A DNA stretch of 47,400 nt. Origin: Fomitopsis serialis (lineage: Eukaryota; Basidiomycota; Agaricomycetes; Polyporales; Fomitopsidaceae). The stretch covers positions 1 through 47,400 of the forward strand of contig NW_025955267.1 in NCBI RefSeq assembly GCF_022376445.1, written 5' to 3'. The first letter of the stretch is position 1. Each line of letters starts with the position of its first letter. This document shows, piece after piece, positions 34,855-45,718 of this stretch. The translations under genes were made by a program, and so were the position numbers. The notes under the pieces are model-generated. The model was given only the letters and a program-made list of their open reading frames with translations, did not search any database and was not told where the DNA came from.

Positions 34855-37800
34855 CTAGGATGTCACGTCTTCCATCTCCACATCGTCGTCCTGTCTAGTA
34901 GTACCAGTATCTTCATTCGCCACACTGGTCTCCGAGTCTGCAATTTGATAAGGTCATTCGAACAAGCACATATGAGGCTATGAGCGACTGGCGAACCTGC
35001 GATAAGTGGATCATTGGTACCATCTGCTTGCGTCTGAGCCTGAGGATTGTGGCTCGAAGTCGTTGCCGCACGAGCCTCTTTGTTACGAATGCGAGTCTGG
35101 GCAGCCTTAGCAGCAGCTTGTGCCCTCCGGGCTCCGCCAGTGACACGTAGGTCCGTGGCAATGCGACGGTGCTGTGCCTTGCGGTCAGCAAGATAATACC
35201 GAGGCTCTGTGAGATTCCGCGGTAAGGTCTCGCGAACGAGGTCTGCATTGTGAAGAGCATGCATGTTCAGCAGAAAACGCGGTGTTTCTGCGTGTGTAAC
35301 GTGGAGTCGGGTTCGGGCCGTGACAACTCGCTCTTGAACGATGTGCTCCAGCGCGGTTGTGGTGCAATGACAGGCACGGCAGTCATGCTGTGCATTGAAG
35401 ATGAAGAGGATATCCTATAAGGGCAGGGGGTGAAAAGGTAAGCACATCATTGGATCACCGGGTCGTAGACAGACCTTGGGGGGACAAGCTGAGGGTGCCG
35501 ATCACTGGGAGTAAGGATGGGCATATTGAGATAGTCATCCCGTTCTCCCATGATGTCGAAACATTGTACGACGGCGATCGCTTCTCTGCCACCAACAGGA
35601 GAGAGGATCTTGAAGATACGCCCTGCTCGCACGTCTGTAGGCTGCAGAGCAGGCGGTGTGCGTGATCAGCCTAAGATTTTCATCGAAATACCAGATTATT
35701 ACACTTACCATCTCGGGTACTGCAGGCGTCGCCGTGTCTTGTGGAACCTTGAAAAACACCCACGAACCAGGCTTACAAATGTCTTTTGCTTGCGACACCA
35801 AGAATTTGCACTGCTGGAAGATTGTTATATCTAAAGAGTTTGGTGCGCCATCATGCGTCGGCGGTGGAAGCGATAATGGTGCAATAGCATCGGCCCAGCT
35901 AGACGGGCATCGCTTGAGCCGTGCCTCTAGCTTCGCCGTGCCTGGGAAACCAGTGATGTGAGCGTTCAATTCGCAACGAAGACGACATTACTGTACTGCT
36001 CACCAACTATTAGTGTTGCTTGTATATCCTCCACCCAGCCCAGACGCCGCTGCAGATTCGGACTCTCCTGAAGGAACGTGCAAACTCTGTCCCCTGCCCG
36101 AACATATTCGCCTGCGGAGTTACACCACCAGCCGCCGCTCACCTGATGCTTGAAGCGCTCCATATCGGCCAATGCAACAGCGATGTCACGGCTCGGTGCG
36201 CGATGGTTCGAGAGGATGCTGCAGAATCGGAAGATAGCGTTCCAGCACTCGAAGACTTCTGTGGAGTACAAAATCGCGGGACCGAAGCGGCGAATGTTCG
36301 CTATCAAATGAGCGAGGACGTGGAGCTTGTTTTTGGTGAGGATTCGATTCGGATCGATGAGCACCCAGACGTCGAGAACGTTCGCGATGAGAATCTCTAG
36401 ATCTGCCTACGAATGTTCAAGGTCAGTGACAGTGATGGCTCGCGACGGTGTCCGGCACTGCGAGTCCAAGACGTACCAAATACTCATCCATTCTCCTTAT
36501 CTTACTGTACCATAGCATTGCGCCGAGTTCACCAGTTGCTTTCCAGAGTTGCCGGACAAGATCGGAGCACAGATCGTCGTGTAGATGGAACACACCAACC
36601 TGTTGCAACGCCTTGAAATGCTTCCCGACAAGTGAATTCTTGTATTGCAGCAGATACTCTGCGCGAAGAGGCGGCAAGGTCAAACCATCGACCGAGGTAC
36701 TACGAAGCCGTGCCGCAAAGAGTTCGTCCTTCTTCTTGTCCCAGGGCGAGGTCGTCTTGTGCCAAACATACTTCTCCTGTCCAAGTAGGTAAGTGTGCAG
36801 AATCTCACCTGGTGTATCGAAATGAATTTCAACGCCAGGGAGCCCGAGCAGAACATTGTAGTGGTCCCCTGGTCGCAGCGTATCACGAAGTGCTGTGATT
36901 GCAGAACTTGAGGTGAGCTTCCGAAGACGACTCCATCATGTATTGAAAAACACGTACGGGAAGTAGCTGGGAGCGCATCATAGCTCTGTGAAGGCTGACG
37001 GACAAGCCAATCGTGCAGTTCCTGTTGTATCTCATGGGAGATTGTGTTCTTTACAGCCTGTTTGGCCTCGGCGTCACGGTTGCAGGTACGATCATTCAAG
37101 CGCGGGTCCCTCGTTGCGATTGCTGCTATTCGCTCGTGTTGCAGTGCACGCGCTTTCTTAATCAGGATGCTAATCCAGTATTGGGCGGTCTTGTCTTTAA
37201 CTCCCGTGTTCGTCTGCATAAGATCCACTGTATCCTGCACACCAAGGCCCGCAATCCATAGCTGTGACTCGATTTGGCTGATTGTCCATTCCGTCGTGCG
37301 ATGAGGTCCAGCCTTACAACCCCAGGTGAGAAGCAGATCTACGATAGAATTGCAACTTACTCACCGCGAAAAATGTTTCATATTTCTCGTCTGTTTCCCG
37401 CTCCTTTGCGGTGCCGCCGATCTTGCAAGCTCGACAGGGTTTGTTGCCATTACCACCAATGTGCGAACAATGTTCTGATTGCTGGGGATTATCCGCTGGG
37501 AAGACATGTGGGATGATGCGGAACAAGACTTCCTGTTGAAGCTTGCAATCGTAGGCTGTATGCCATCTGTCCGGACCCCTGTTGCCCTGACCCTTCAGTA
37601 CGTGTATTTCGATGTCTTTCCACCGGCTACTAGTAATGGAATACTCACGTGTCTTTGGCAAGCTCTTCAAGTTGTTCGGACGACGACGCATGCTGCGATG
37701 TAGAGCAAAAGCGAACAAAGTATTCTTGTTTGAGTTTCTCATGCGGGAGGTTGATGTTTGCGACGTAGACATTGGTATGAGCATTGTATTGCTTCGTTTT

Positions 37801-38421
37801 GTTTCCAGAGACATCATCGCACCAAGCCATCAATCGGACCGTGAATGTTGGGCGTTTGAGAGCTGTAGCTCGGACTGGATGGCGCACATTCCGAACCCAT
37901 GGAGGCGCAAGCTCTGAAAATACCACACATCAGCACTATGTGGCTCATATACGATAAGTACGTGCAAACAGATCTCACCATCAAATTGTATGTTGAGACC
38001 TGCCTGTATCTCTATCACGTTGTCTTGCAGCTCCCTTGCCGCTACACGGATGAACTCCTGATTACGAACCACAAATAACCCCGTCTATCCACAAATCCGT
38101 ATGTCACTACAAATATCTCTGATCAAATGATGGATCACGTACCGCAGGATAATGGACTACGAGGAAGCCATCAAGACAGTCCACCTCATTCTCTTCCACA
38201 AATCTCAGCGGCATCACGTAGCGTCCATCCTGCAGCCGCGCGAGTTCCTTGATGTAGAAGTGCCGGTGCGGTGTCTTCTCGTCCATCCACATGAGCTGGC
38301 CTCTCTCGAGTGCTTCGTCATTCATGTCGAGCCATTTCTCACCATCTCTGAACTCCGAGACAGGTGCACCGATGCGTGGCAGGAACCTCATATGTGGTCG
38401 CACAAGAGGATTTGCAAAATC
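34855..38421 (-). mobile_element. Plavaka/KDZ-type transposase gene, 5' end unclear
   Basis: This is the core of a class II transposase common in agaricomycetes. The clearest first exon starts at 38421 behind a TAG acceptor with DFANPLVRPHMRFLPRIG. It runs through DGRYVMPLRFVEENEVDCLD, an exon LFVVRNQEFIRVAARELQ, and the Cys segment HIGGNGNKPCRACKIGG. Then come VEIHFDTPGEILHTYLLGQE, YVWHKTTSPWDKKKDELFAA, NSLVGKHFKALQQVGVFHLH, and the near-diagnostic ILTKNKLHVLAHLIANIRRF, STEVFECWNAIFRFCSILSN, HRAPSRDIAVALADMERFKH. The C-terminal part reads MHALHNADLVRETLPRNLTE, an Arg/Ala-rich segment and an acidic tail to the stop at 34855. About ten introns remain spliceable and no stop was seen inside the exons I read. 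The N-terminal portion of full-length relatives is not identifiable, and terminal inverted repeats were not found. Confidence 0.8.
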
Positions 38422-38632
38422 CTACCGAAATGGTCAGTTACATGTTTAGTATCCGAGTCGGGGCTTATTCAGGACCCGTTGTTGCTGTACTCACAAGTCG
38501 GCTAGTCTCTGATGGGCACGTCGCATAGAAGTGGTTCTCTGTTGAGGTCGCGCCGCGATCTCGATCTCCGCCACCGTGCACGTGACATACCGCCGGGGGT
38601 GGTTCGTCCGTTTCCGCCTCTCTCCCTCTTTC

Positions 38633-38788
38633 CTCAGTCGAAGTTGAACCACGACTGAGGTAAGCCCCCGCACACATACTATACAATACGTTCAGTAGCT
38701 AACTACCTAGCAGCGTCTGACCGAACGTCTAGGTAGATTAATCTCAGTCGAAGTTGAACCACGACTGAGCGTCTGACCGAACGTCTAG
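38633..38788. repeat. Duplicated palindrome plus direct repeat
   Basis: CTCAGTCG...CGACTGAG (8-bp arms, 11-bp loop AAGTTGAACCA) occurs identically at 38633-38659 and 38743-38769. A second motif AGCGTCTGACCGAACGTCTA(G) occurs at 38712-38732 and 38768-38788. Both lie just upstream of the transposase 5' end and may be subterminal repeats of that element. Confidence 0.85.
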
Positions 38789-39105
38789 TCTCTACAGGTT
38801 ATGAGCCCCGGGCGGTGTTTCTGAACTCGCCCGCTTACCTGAGACTTCTTTTCGGCTATTCAGACCCAGGAACAACATCGAGGCACCCATCAAGTGTGCT
38901 TTCCCCGCATATACCCCGCATATAGCCAGCCAATTGATCAATGACGATCACCCCAACCTCGAGTCCCAGAGTCTCGGTACCCAAGACGCCGAGAACTCAG
39001 GCCATATAGGCATATGTTTGTATAAGATCCTTGTAGTGAGCACGGAGTGATCATACATAAACTCCAGTACTTACCTGCAGCCATTCTTATACATGAGCTA
39101 CCACT

Positions 39106-39152
39106 CGCTCATGTATGAGCGAGGCGCCGTCATGTATGAACGAAGCGCCGTC
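39106..39152. repeat. 21-bp tandem duplication with a small hairpin
   Basis: Units 39111-39131 and 39132-39152 (ATGTATGARCGARGCGCCGTC) differ at two positions. A hairpin CGCTCAT-GT-ATGAGCG overlaps at 39106-39121. Confidence 0.8.
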
Positions 39153-39714
39153 GGTCGTTACCTGATATGGCAGCTACCCCGGGCGCCTGGCCCCTTCGTC
39201 CCCGGCGGGTCGGTACTGGCGCGCGATGCGAGGCTAATACCCAATATGGATGGACATCGGGGTCAGGGCATCTGAGATCAGGTACGATCTCGGATCCCCT
39301 GCCGCCCTGCCCTGCCCGCTGCGTGGCGTCGGTTTCGGCCAAACCCGGGAGCTCGCAACGAGCCGAGCGAGCGGCGAGCGCTTCCGCCCGCCGTTTACGA
39401 CCTCCACTGGCACCACCCCGCGTCGGTCACCGACGTCGTTAGAGCACAGCGGGCACGACAACAGCGAGCAGCCGACGCTGATATCGAGGTGAGCGCAGAC
39501 GCACACGAGCGAGCGAGCTGACCGTAGCCACAGGACGCGGCGACGTGCGGTACAGCACACTCGTCGACCGCGAGCGCGTAGGGCTAATGCCCCGCGTGAA
39601 AACGCAGCCGACGGAAGGACGACGGGCACGAGCGGGAGCGAACGAGCGGGCGAGCGGACTGGCGGACTGGCAGAAGGACGGGCAGGCGGACTGTCGGGCA
39701 GGAAGACGGACGGG

Positions 39715-39830
39715 CAGACCGGTAGGCAGGAAGACGGGCGGGTAGGAAGGCGGGCGGGTAGGAAGGCGGGCGGGTAGGAAAACGGGCGGGTAGGAAAACG
39801 GGTGGGTAGGAAGACGAACATCCGACAGAC
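39715..39830 (+). repeat. G-rich minisatellite, about 16-17 bp unit
   Basis: Tandem variants of ACGGGCGGGTAGGAAG/A repeat about six times. Runs such as GGGCGGGTAGG follow each other closely, giving potential for G-quadruplexes on the plus strand. Confidence 0.75.
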
Positions 39831-39886
39831 AAGCGGACGGGTTGGAGAGTGGCAAGTGACCAGACGACAGCACACGCCCACCGCGA

Positions 39887-39912
39887 GCGTGCCGGGCGAA
39901 CGCCCGGCACGC
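39887..39912. repeat. 12-bp stem hairpin in the second repeat core
   Basis: GCGTGCCGGGCG and CGCCCGGCACGC are exact reverse complements separated by only AA. The equivalent positions in the other two cores are imperfect. Confidence 0.85.
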
Positions 39913-40379
39913 AGACACGGCCGACGGATGCAGACGCAGACGGGTGAGCAGGCGGGCAGATCGGTGCGCAGTCAGGCGATCTTACGGACGAGCGGGAGGG
40001 CAGGCGGGCGAGCGAGAGGGCAAGCAGACGAGCTGGTGGGTGGTCCAGAATGGGCGGACAAGCGGACAAGGAGGCGAGCAGGCAATGAGGTGAGCGGGTA
40101 GGCAAGGGGACCAGCAAGTGCGCAGGAAAGCGGGTGGATGGGCGAGCGAGAGGGCAGGCGGGCGAGAGGGAAAGCGAGCGAGAGGGAAAGCGAGCGAGAG
40201 GGAAAGCGAGCGGACCCAGAGTGCGGATGAGCACTACACACACGACGACCGCGAGCGTGCAGGGCGAATGTCCAGCACGCAAGCACGGCCAACGGACGAA
40301 GATGGGCGCATGAGCAAGGAGAGAGTGACCGTGACGGTGGGCAAGGTGGGCAGGCCGGGGCGCACGCACTTGGAATAGA

Positions 40380-40772
40380 TCAGTCTGAATTAGATTTGTT
40401 TAATCCGGAAAACACTGCGTGCGCGTGCAATGTATAACGTTCAACGAACTGGAATGGCATGTTGGTAAATGGCCATGATGATCAGAATATATTTTGTACA
40501 TACAACGACTGTGTCATTATCGAGTCCAGTATGTATCGCGCCGCAGCACCCATTACGACTCGAGACTCGGCTGAGAACCAGTACAGTACACAAGACATCC
40601 CTATTGTACACGAGAATGTTGTGCTACATCTCATCTGTTGTGATATATGCTACTGAACATGTATCTGATCCCTACTGCAGTATATAATACATGGACACAG
40701 AGTGCGGAAACGTCCCGAACGCGAATTATTGGTATGTTGCAGGCCTAAGTAGGACCTTTAAACGCGTTGTGA
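40380..40772. other. Spacer with no recognised content
   Basis: The sequence is AT-richer than the array before it. No coding or clear repeat was seen. Confidence 0.45.
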
Positions 40773-41609
40773 TTGGCCAGGAACAGCCCGAGAACATCGG
40801 GTTTTCCAAATTCGGTGAGGCAACAAATAGAACCAAACGTTGGGTTTACGGGGGCGCCCGCAAGGCTCACTGCACTTGTGCGTGCTACTGTAACTCTACC
40901 ATCTAGCTCTAGGCCTATCTCTGCACGGAAGACTGCACGGTGGAGTCTCCAAGACGCATTCGGTAGCGAGTTAACCCAGGTAAGCACAAATACGATGTGT
41001 GAGGCACACAGCCAGACTGACCCTCTTATGCCGTCACTCGCAGAGTCCTTTCCTCACTGAAGCACTCATCAACCAGTGGATTGAACTCGATGACCGTGTC
41101 GAATGGCACGTCGCCCAGGATAAACAGCACATCGGTGGGTACAAACGACGGCACGTAAGCGAGTGCAAACGGTGACATGTCGACCCCGCCGCCCGCGTCG
41201 ACCAGCACAAACGGTACGTTAGTGGGGACAAATGGTGGCGAGCGGGGACAAATGACGGTGCGTCAACGAGTGTGAACCAGTTACCACACTGACTGAACGA
41301 GGCGTTGACTGGCCATCGACAGGGGTTGCCTCTAGCGCAGGAGTTTACAATCTATCGTCCGCAACTCCGGACACTGGATCAGGATCGAATGAAGGCCAGT
41401 ACGTCGGCGTTGCGTCGAGATTGAAACCCGGCGAGATCTCCACATTGGTGGAGGCAGGCCAGATCGAGGTGTACGTGCGTGCTTTGCCCATCATCCTGCA
41501 AAGTCAATGCCTCACCTATCATCTCCCCAGGCTTTTTTGCGATCCCCGTTCGCACGCGAAAGTCGCACAGAAGCTGCTGCGTGATCGGCCAGCTCGCTAC
41601 ATCCGTTAG
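40773..41609 (+). CDS. Candidate spliced gene, unknown function (weak)
   Basis: Coding-like exons join in phase on the plus strand. The first is an open stretch to 40980 ending ARWSLQDAFGSELTQ before a good donor GTAAGC. An acceptor CAG near 41043 leads to SPFLTEALINQWIELDDRVE and GGYKRRH, followed by another GTAAGC donor near 41156. A stretch RLKPGEISTLVEAGQIE follows (to about 41470), with a donor GTGTAC and a pyrimidine-rich acceptor CCCCAG at 41531. The last exon reads FCDPRSHAKVAQKLLRDRPA and stops near 41609. I do not recognise the family. No convincing start codon was found, and the link across 41160-41300 is uncertain. It could be a decayed host gene between two transposons. Confidence 0.3.
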
Positions 41610-41933
41610 CCGCGGGCTGATGAACACAGGTTGTCAGGGTGGGCGAAGGATGGGAGGCGGCGGGTGATAGGTGGGACGACGACTCGGAGATACGGGAGGA
41701 CGAATTGTAGGGACCTGTGGGTAACGAGTGGGAACGCGATGGTGGGTCGGTGACGAGCAGGCGGGCAACAGACGGGAGGATGGCGTAGTCGATGTTTACC
41801 GTAAGATAATCTTGCCCGCGCGTTTTAGAGCCAGTGTATTGTACATTGGCGACATCTTGCGTGAATACAGACTATCTACGGCTACAGCAAATGTCCGAGT
41901 GTGACGTCAGGGCTTCAACTACATAGTGTAGTA
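41610..41933. other. Spacer with a purine-rich segment
   Basis: The stretch 41630-41800 is again G-rich on the plus strand, with words like GAGCAGGCGGGCA shared with the array at 39.5-40.4 kb. No coding was seen. Confidence 0.45.
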
Positions 41934-42408
41934 TGTTATGAGGCACGACATATGTCCAATGTTGTGGACCGCGACATACAGGCTGTGCATTTTCGGACCT
42001 CGATACTTAAACCGTTCAGGTATAAACTGTCCAGGCAATATGCTACACGTGAAACGGATATATACGGCAATGTACCTAGCCCGAGAAGATATGTCATGCG
42101 GCCCGACATACGCATATCTGAATCTGTAGATCGCATGAGATCTCGTTGATTACAAACCATGATCGCACTTGCCCGATGAGCCCCAAAGTGGAAGAGCGCG
42201 CGATGGGACCTATTATGGTAGTAGGGGCCGCCGCCGCAAGCTCACCTCGGCACCGGGTGACCTGGGCTATCCCTAAAGGGCAGCTGCCCAATCGGGTAGG
42301 GAGCGGGGCGTCCGCTGCAGTGATTACAGCGCCTTTATATATGAAGGCTTGCTGTAAGCTCTGGAGTTTATGTATGATCCATTTGTGCTCAGCACAGGGA
42401 TTCATACA
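41934..42408 (+). repeat. Possible 5' LTR of the Copia element (weak)
   Basis: The segment begins TGTTATGA and ends TTCATACA, an imperfect terminal inverted pair starting TG and ending CA. A TATA-like TTTATATAT lies at 42333-42341. The partner 3' LTR is not in the window, so this cannot be confirmed. An alternative end is CA at 42421-42422, just before TCTGGTGGAG. Confidence 0.3.
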
Positions 42409-42463
42409 TGAGTCTGCCAGCATCTGGTGGAGAACTCAAACGGAACTATCTCCGGCGCCCAAA

Positions 42464-45400
42464 ATGGATCTCAAAGCGACCGCCAAGGAGAAAATCGAGC
42501 TCCTCCACGTACCGTCGTCCCTGCTCAACGGCGGCGTCATCCTCGACCGAAAGAAGGACAACTGGTACGATTGGAAGACCTACATCGAGAACTCCCTGAA
42601 GATCTGCTTCGCTTGGGGCTATCTGTCTGGTGAACAAGTCGCTCCCTCTGTCGACGACGACCCCAGCTCTGTCACCAACTTCCGGCGGAACGAGCAAGTT
42701 ATCATCGCCTTACTCAGCTCGAAGGCCGCGAGGGAAGAGCAGCGCTTCATTGCCGGATTCATCGACGCACGCGCCTTATGGGTCGCCCTCTGTGCTCGCC
42801 ACGAGAAACAGCCCGGCGCATATGCCCAGGTTCGTCTCCTCCAAGACTTCCTCGCTTGTCGCTACACAGCCGAGGAGCACTTCTCGGAGACGACCATGCG
42901 CCTCCAAGAGTTGGCCGAGCGCATCTTCCACATAGGCATCCCGAACCTCGAGGTCTTCATGACCATAGGCATGCTCAACTCGATGAACGGTTACCTCACG
43001 CACCTCCAATCGCAGGTCGGTTCGTCGCTCACGGCATCGGCCACCTCGGGCATTCCGTACACCTCCGTCGACATCGCCGCTCGCCTTGACCTCGAGCAGC
43101 GAATCCTCACCGACAGCAAGGCGTCCTCGTCAGCCACCGCTCTCGCCGCCTATTCCAAGCCGGGCAAGTCGACCTCATCGCAGAAGACTTGCACCAACGC
43201 CAAGTGCCCGCGCCCGAATGGGCATACTGCTCCGGAGTGCTGGGCCCCCGGTGGCGGCATGGAGGGTCGTCGCGAGGAAGTGCTCGCAAACAAAAGGAAG
43301 GGCAAGGGTCCTGGTAAGCCTGCCGTCTTTAACGCTCCCGACCGCGACAAGCAAGGTCGCGCGTACATCGTTGACGGCAAGACCGGCCACGCCTATCTCT
43401 TGAGTACGGTCCCGCCCTCGGCCACATCGACCTCGGAACCGTCTTCGGCGGATACCACCTCCGAGACTGACTTCGTTGGGCTTGCGACTGACACGTCCCC
43501 GGAATGGCTCGCCTCCGTCTCTGTCCCGGCGGACCTCTTTGAGTATGAGTCCCTGGTCTCTGTTGAAGACGAGGAGTCGGTTTCGCTCAACTGGTCTACC
43601 CACTCTCGCGCTCCTGCCGACCCTACCGCCTTCTCAGTGGCGCCGGTGCCTACGACGACTCGTCGTCTCTCCACTGAAGGGACTGAGCCTTTCGTGTTCG
43701 ACTCTGGCGCGTCTACGCACTTGTCTCCTCGCAAGGCCGACTTCCATGACCTCCGCCCTATCTCTCCTCGCGGCATTCGTGGGGTGAGTGGATCGGTTAT
43801 CTACGCTTGCGGCGTCGGCAAGGTACGCCTGCACATCGGTCGCGGCGCGTCGATCCTTCTCGAGGATGTCCTCTATGTGCCTCAGGCCACTGTTCGGCTC
43901 GTCAGCATCTCGTCTCTCTGCGCGTCTGCGGCTCGCTACTCGGTGCTCTTCTCTAGTGCCGGTGTTCGCATTCTCAAACCGGGCGGGGCTGTCATCGCTA
44001 CCGGTACTTTAACGTCCAAGCGCCTCTACTCTCTCGACGGCGCCTCTCCCTCCACCGAACATGCCTTGTATGCAGGCCGTGTGCCGACGCTCGATGTGTG
44101 GCACCGCCGCCTCGGACATGTCAATCATCGTACGATTCACGACATGGCACGCTTCGGATCCGCTATAGGTATGCCTATCGTCCTATCTCCACCTGCAAAA
44201 TGTGAACATTGCATTCTTGGTAAACAGACCAGAACTGCAGTTCCTAAGGTGCGAGTGGGGGAGAAAGCAAAGCGGGTTCTTGGCACTGTGTTCGTAGATG
44301 TACAAGGGCAGCAGGATGTTCGTTCCGCTCTGGGGAACCTTTATTCAATGAATATTCTCGACGATTTCACGTCTCACACCTGGGCCATCCCCGTGCCATC
44401 CAAGGTCATCCTCGAGCGATTCAAGGCTTGGGTCCTTGCTCGCGAGGTCGAGACGGGCGAGCGTCTGGGCGTCGTCCAGATTGACAATGGGGAACTTCTG
44501 TCGAACGACTTCAAGGCATGGATCGAGGGCCGCGGTTCTCAATGGCGCACAACGGCGCCTCACACGTCCGCTCAGAATGGTCGTATTGAACGTTTCCACC
44601 GCACTCTCATGGACCGTGCCCGGGCGATGCGCTTGGCGGCTGCTGCTCCGGCGAACCGTTGGGACGAGTTTCTCGTCACCGCTAATTACCTGTCGGTGCG
44701 CACCCCCTCTCGTTCTTTGCCTCCAGGTGTCACACCGTATGAGATGTGGCATAAGAAGAAGCCGGACCTGTCGCATTTGCGGGAGATAGGTTGTCGGGCC
44801 TTCGTGCTCATCCAGAATCGGCATAACCCTAAGATTTATGAACGCTCCGTCGAGTGTGTTCTCATCGGCTACGGGCAGCACTCGAAGACCTACCGGCTGT
44901 ACCACCGCGCGACTCACAAGGTCGTGGAGTCGTTCCATGTTGCATTCATTGAATCACACGAGACGTCTCCGACACTATCCTCCCCGGCCTCACGGCCTGT
45001 CGCGCAGGTCGCGCCTTCTATGTCTCCTCAGGCTGTGTCTCCCATTGCTGCGCCTCTCGACGTTCTCGACGATGATCCGCCGCCTCCCTCCTTGTCTGGC
45101 ACCCATGCGGCCCCGGCCTCTCTTCCTTCCGCTCCGCCTCTGCCAGCTGAGGCGCCTCCTGTGCCGCCGCCTCTCGCTCCTGTGCCGCCGCCTCTCGCTC
45201 CCGTGCCGCCGCCTCTCGCTCCCGTGCGTCGATCTTCGCGTCTGCCTCTGCTGACCCAGAAGAAGGCTGCCGCGGACGGTGTCCCTTTCATCTCGCGCCT
45301 GGACCGCACGCTGGGCCAGATACGCTCCGCGGCGCCTCGCCGGGTTTCCTCCTCGGGCATTCCTGCCCCGGCCTCTCCGGTGTCGCGCGCAGTCGCTGCC

Positions 45401-45718
45401 CCTCTGGGGCTACTGCATGCTGCTCCCGCGCCCCCTCCCGACTTCGCTGTTGGTGACCCGCCCGTCGACGCCACGCCGGACGTCGAGTCTGTGCTCGCGG
45501 CGTTGGCCGGGGACGATGTGTTGCCACTCAACGTTGAATATCCTGGGGACCCGGCCACTTTGGCCGAGGCAGAGGCGTCGCCTTTTCGCGAGGAGTGGCG
45601 TGCCGCGTTGCGCGATGAGCTGCAGTCCATCAAGGACCTGGGCGTGTACCGCCTCATTCCTCGAGCTCAGGTGCCGGCCGGGCGTCGCGTCATGAAGGGT
45701 AACCTGTTTTTCGCTTGA
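42464..45718 (+). pseudogene. Copia gag-protease-integrase reading frame
   Basis: The ATG at 42464 opens MDLKATAKEKIELLHVPSSL, the gag start; the same frame is open upstream to 42146 but lacks gag-like sequence there. Gag continues with DNWYDWKTYIENSLKICFAW and a zinc knuckle variant CTNAKCPRPNGHTAPECW (C-x4-C-x5-H-x4-C). The protease active site is FVFDSGASTHLSP near 43692-43730. The integrase zinc region has WHRRLGHVNH and CEHCILGKQ, and the catalytic triad is FVDVQGQQ, VVQIDNGELL and QNGRIERFHRTL. A Pro-rich linker with a 63-bp triplicated repeat (45161-45223) follows, then the start of the RT region (EEWRAALRDELQSIKDLGVY). The frame stops at 45716-45718 right after VMKGN, where a one-base loss near 45694-45715 shifts the rest. 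Confidence 0.9.

Larger units (their letters stand above)
39545..40370. repeat. Degenerate higher-order repeat array, purine-skewed
   Basis: Three diverged copies of a core of about 65 bp (consensus around ACCGCGAGCG then GGGC.AA.G.CC, ending GCC.ACGGA) begin near 39550, 39864 and 40229. Stretches rich in GGGCGGGYAGG and GCGAGAGGGAAA separate them. The plus strand is strongly G over C between cores. Frames in this array give only low-complexity Pro/Arg/Leu peptides and are not genes. Confidence 0.75.

Noticed and set aside
39234..40369. Long minus-strand frames rich in Pro, Leu, Ser and Arg (up to 261 codons)
   Set aside because: They are translations of the G-rich minisatellite array. The opposite strand and other frames are equally open, and there is no domain or splice evidence.
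41026..41220. A minus-strand frame of 60 codons with a VDAGGGVDMSPFALAYVP peptide
   Set aside because: It looked protein-like, but the plus strand of the same bases has better splice sites and more conserved-looking peptide. Kept only as the weak plus-strand candidate.
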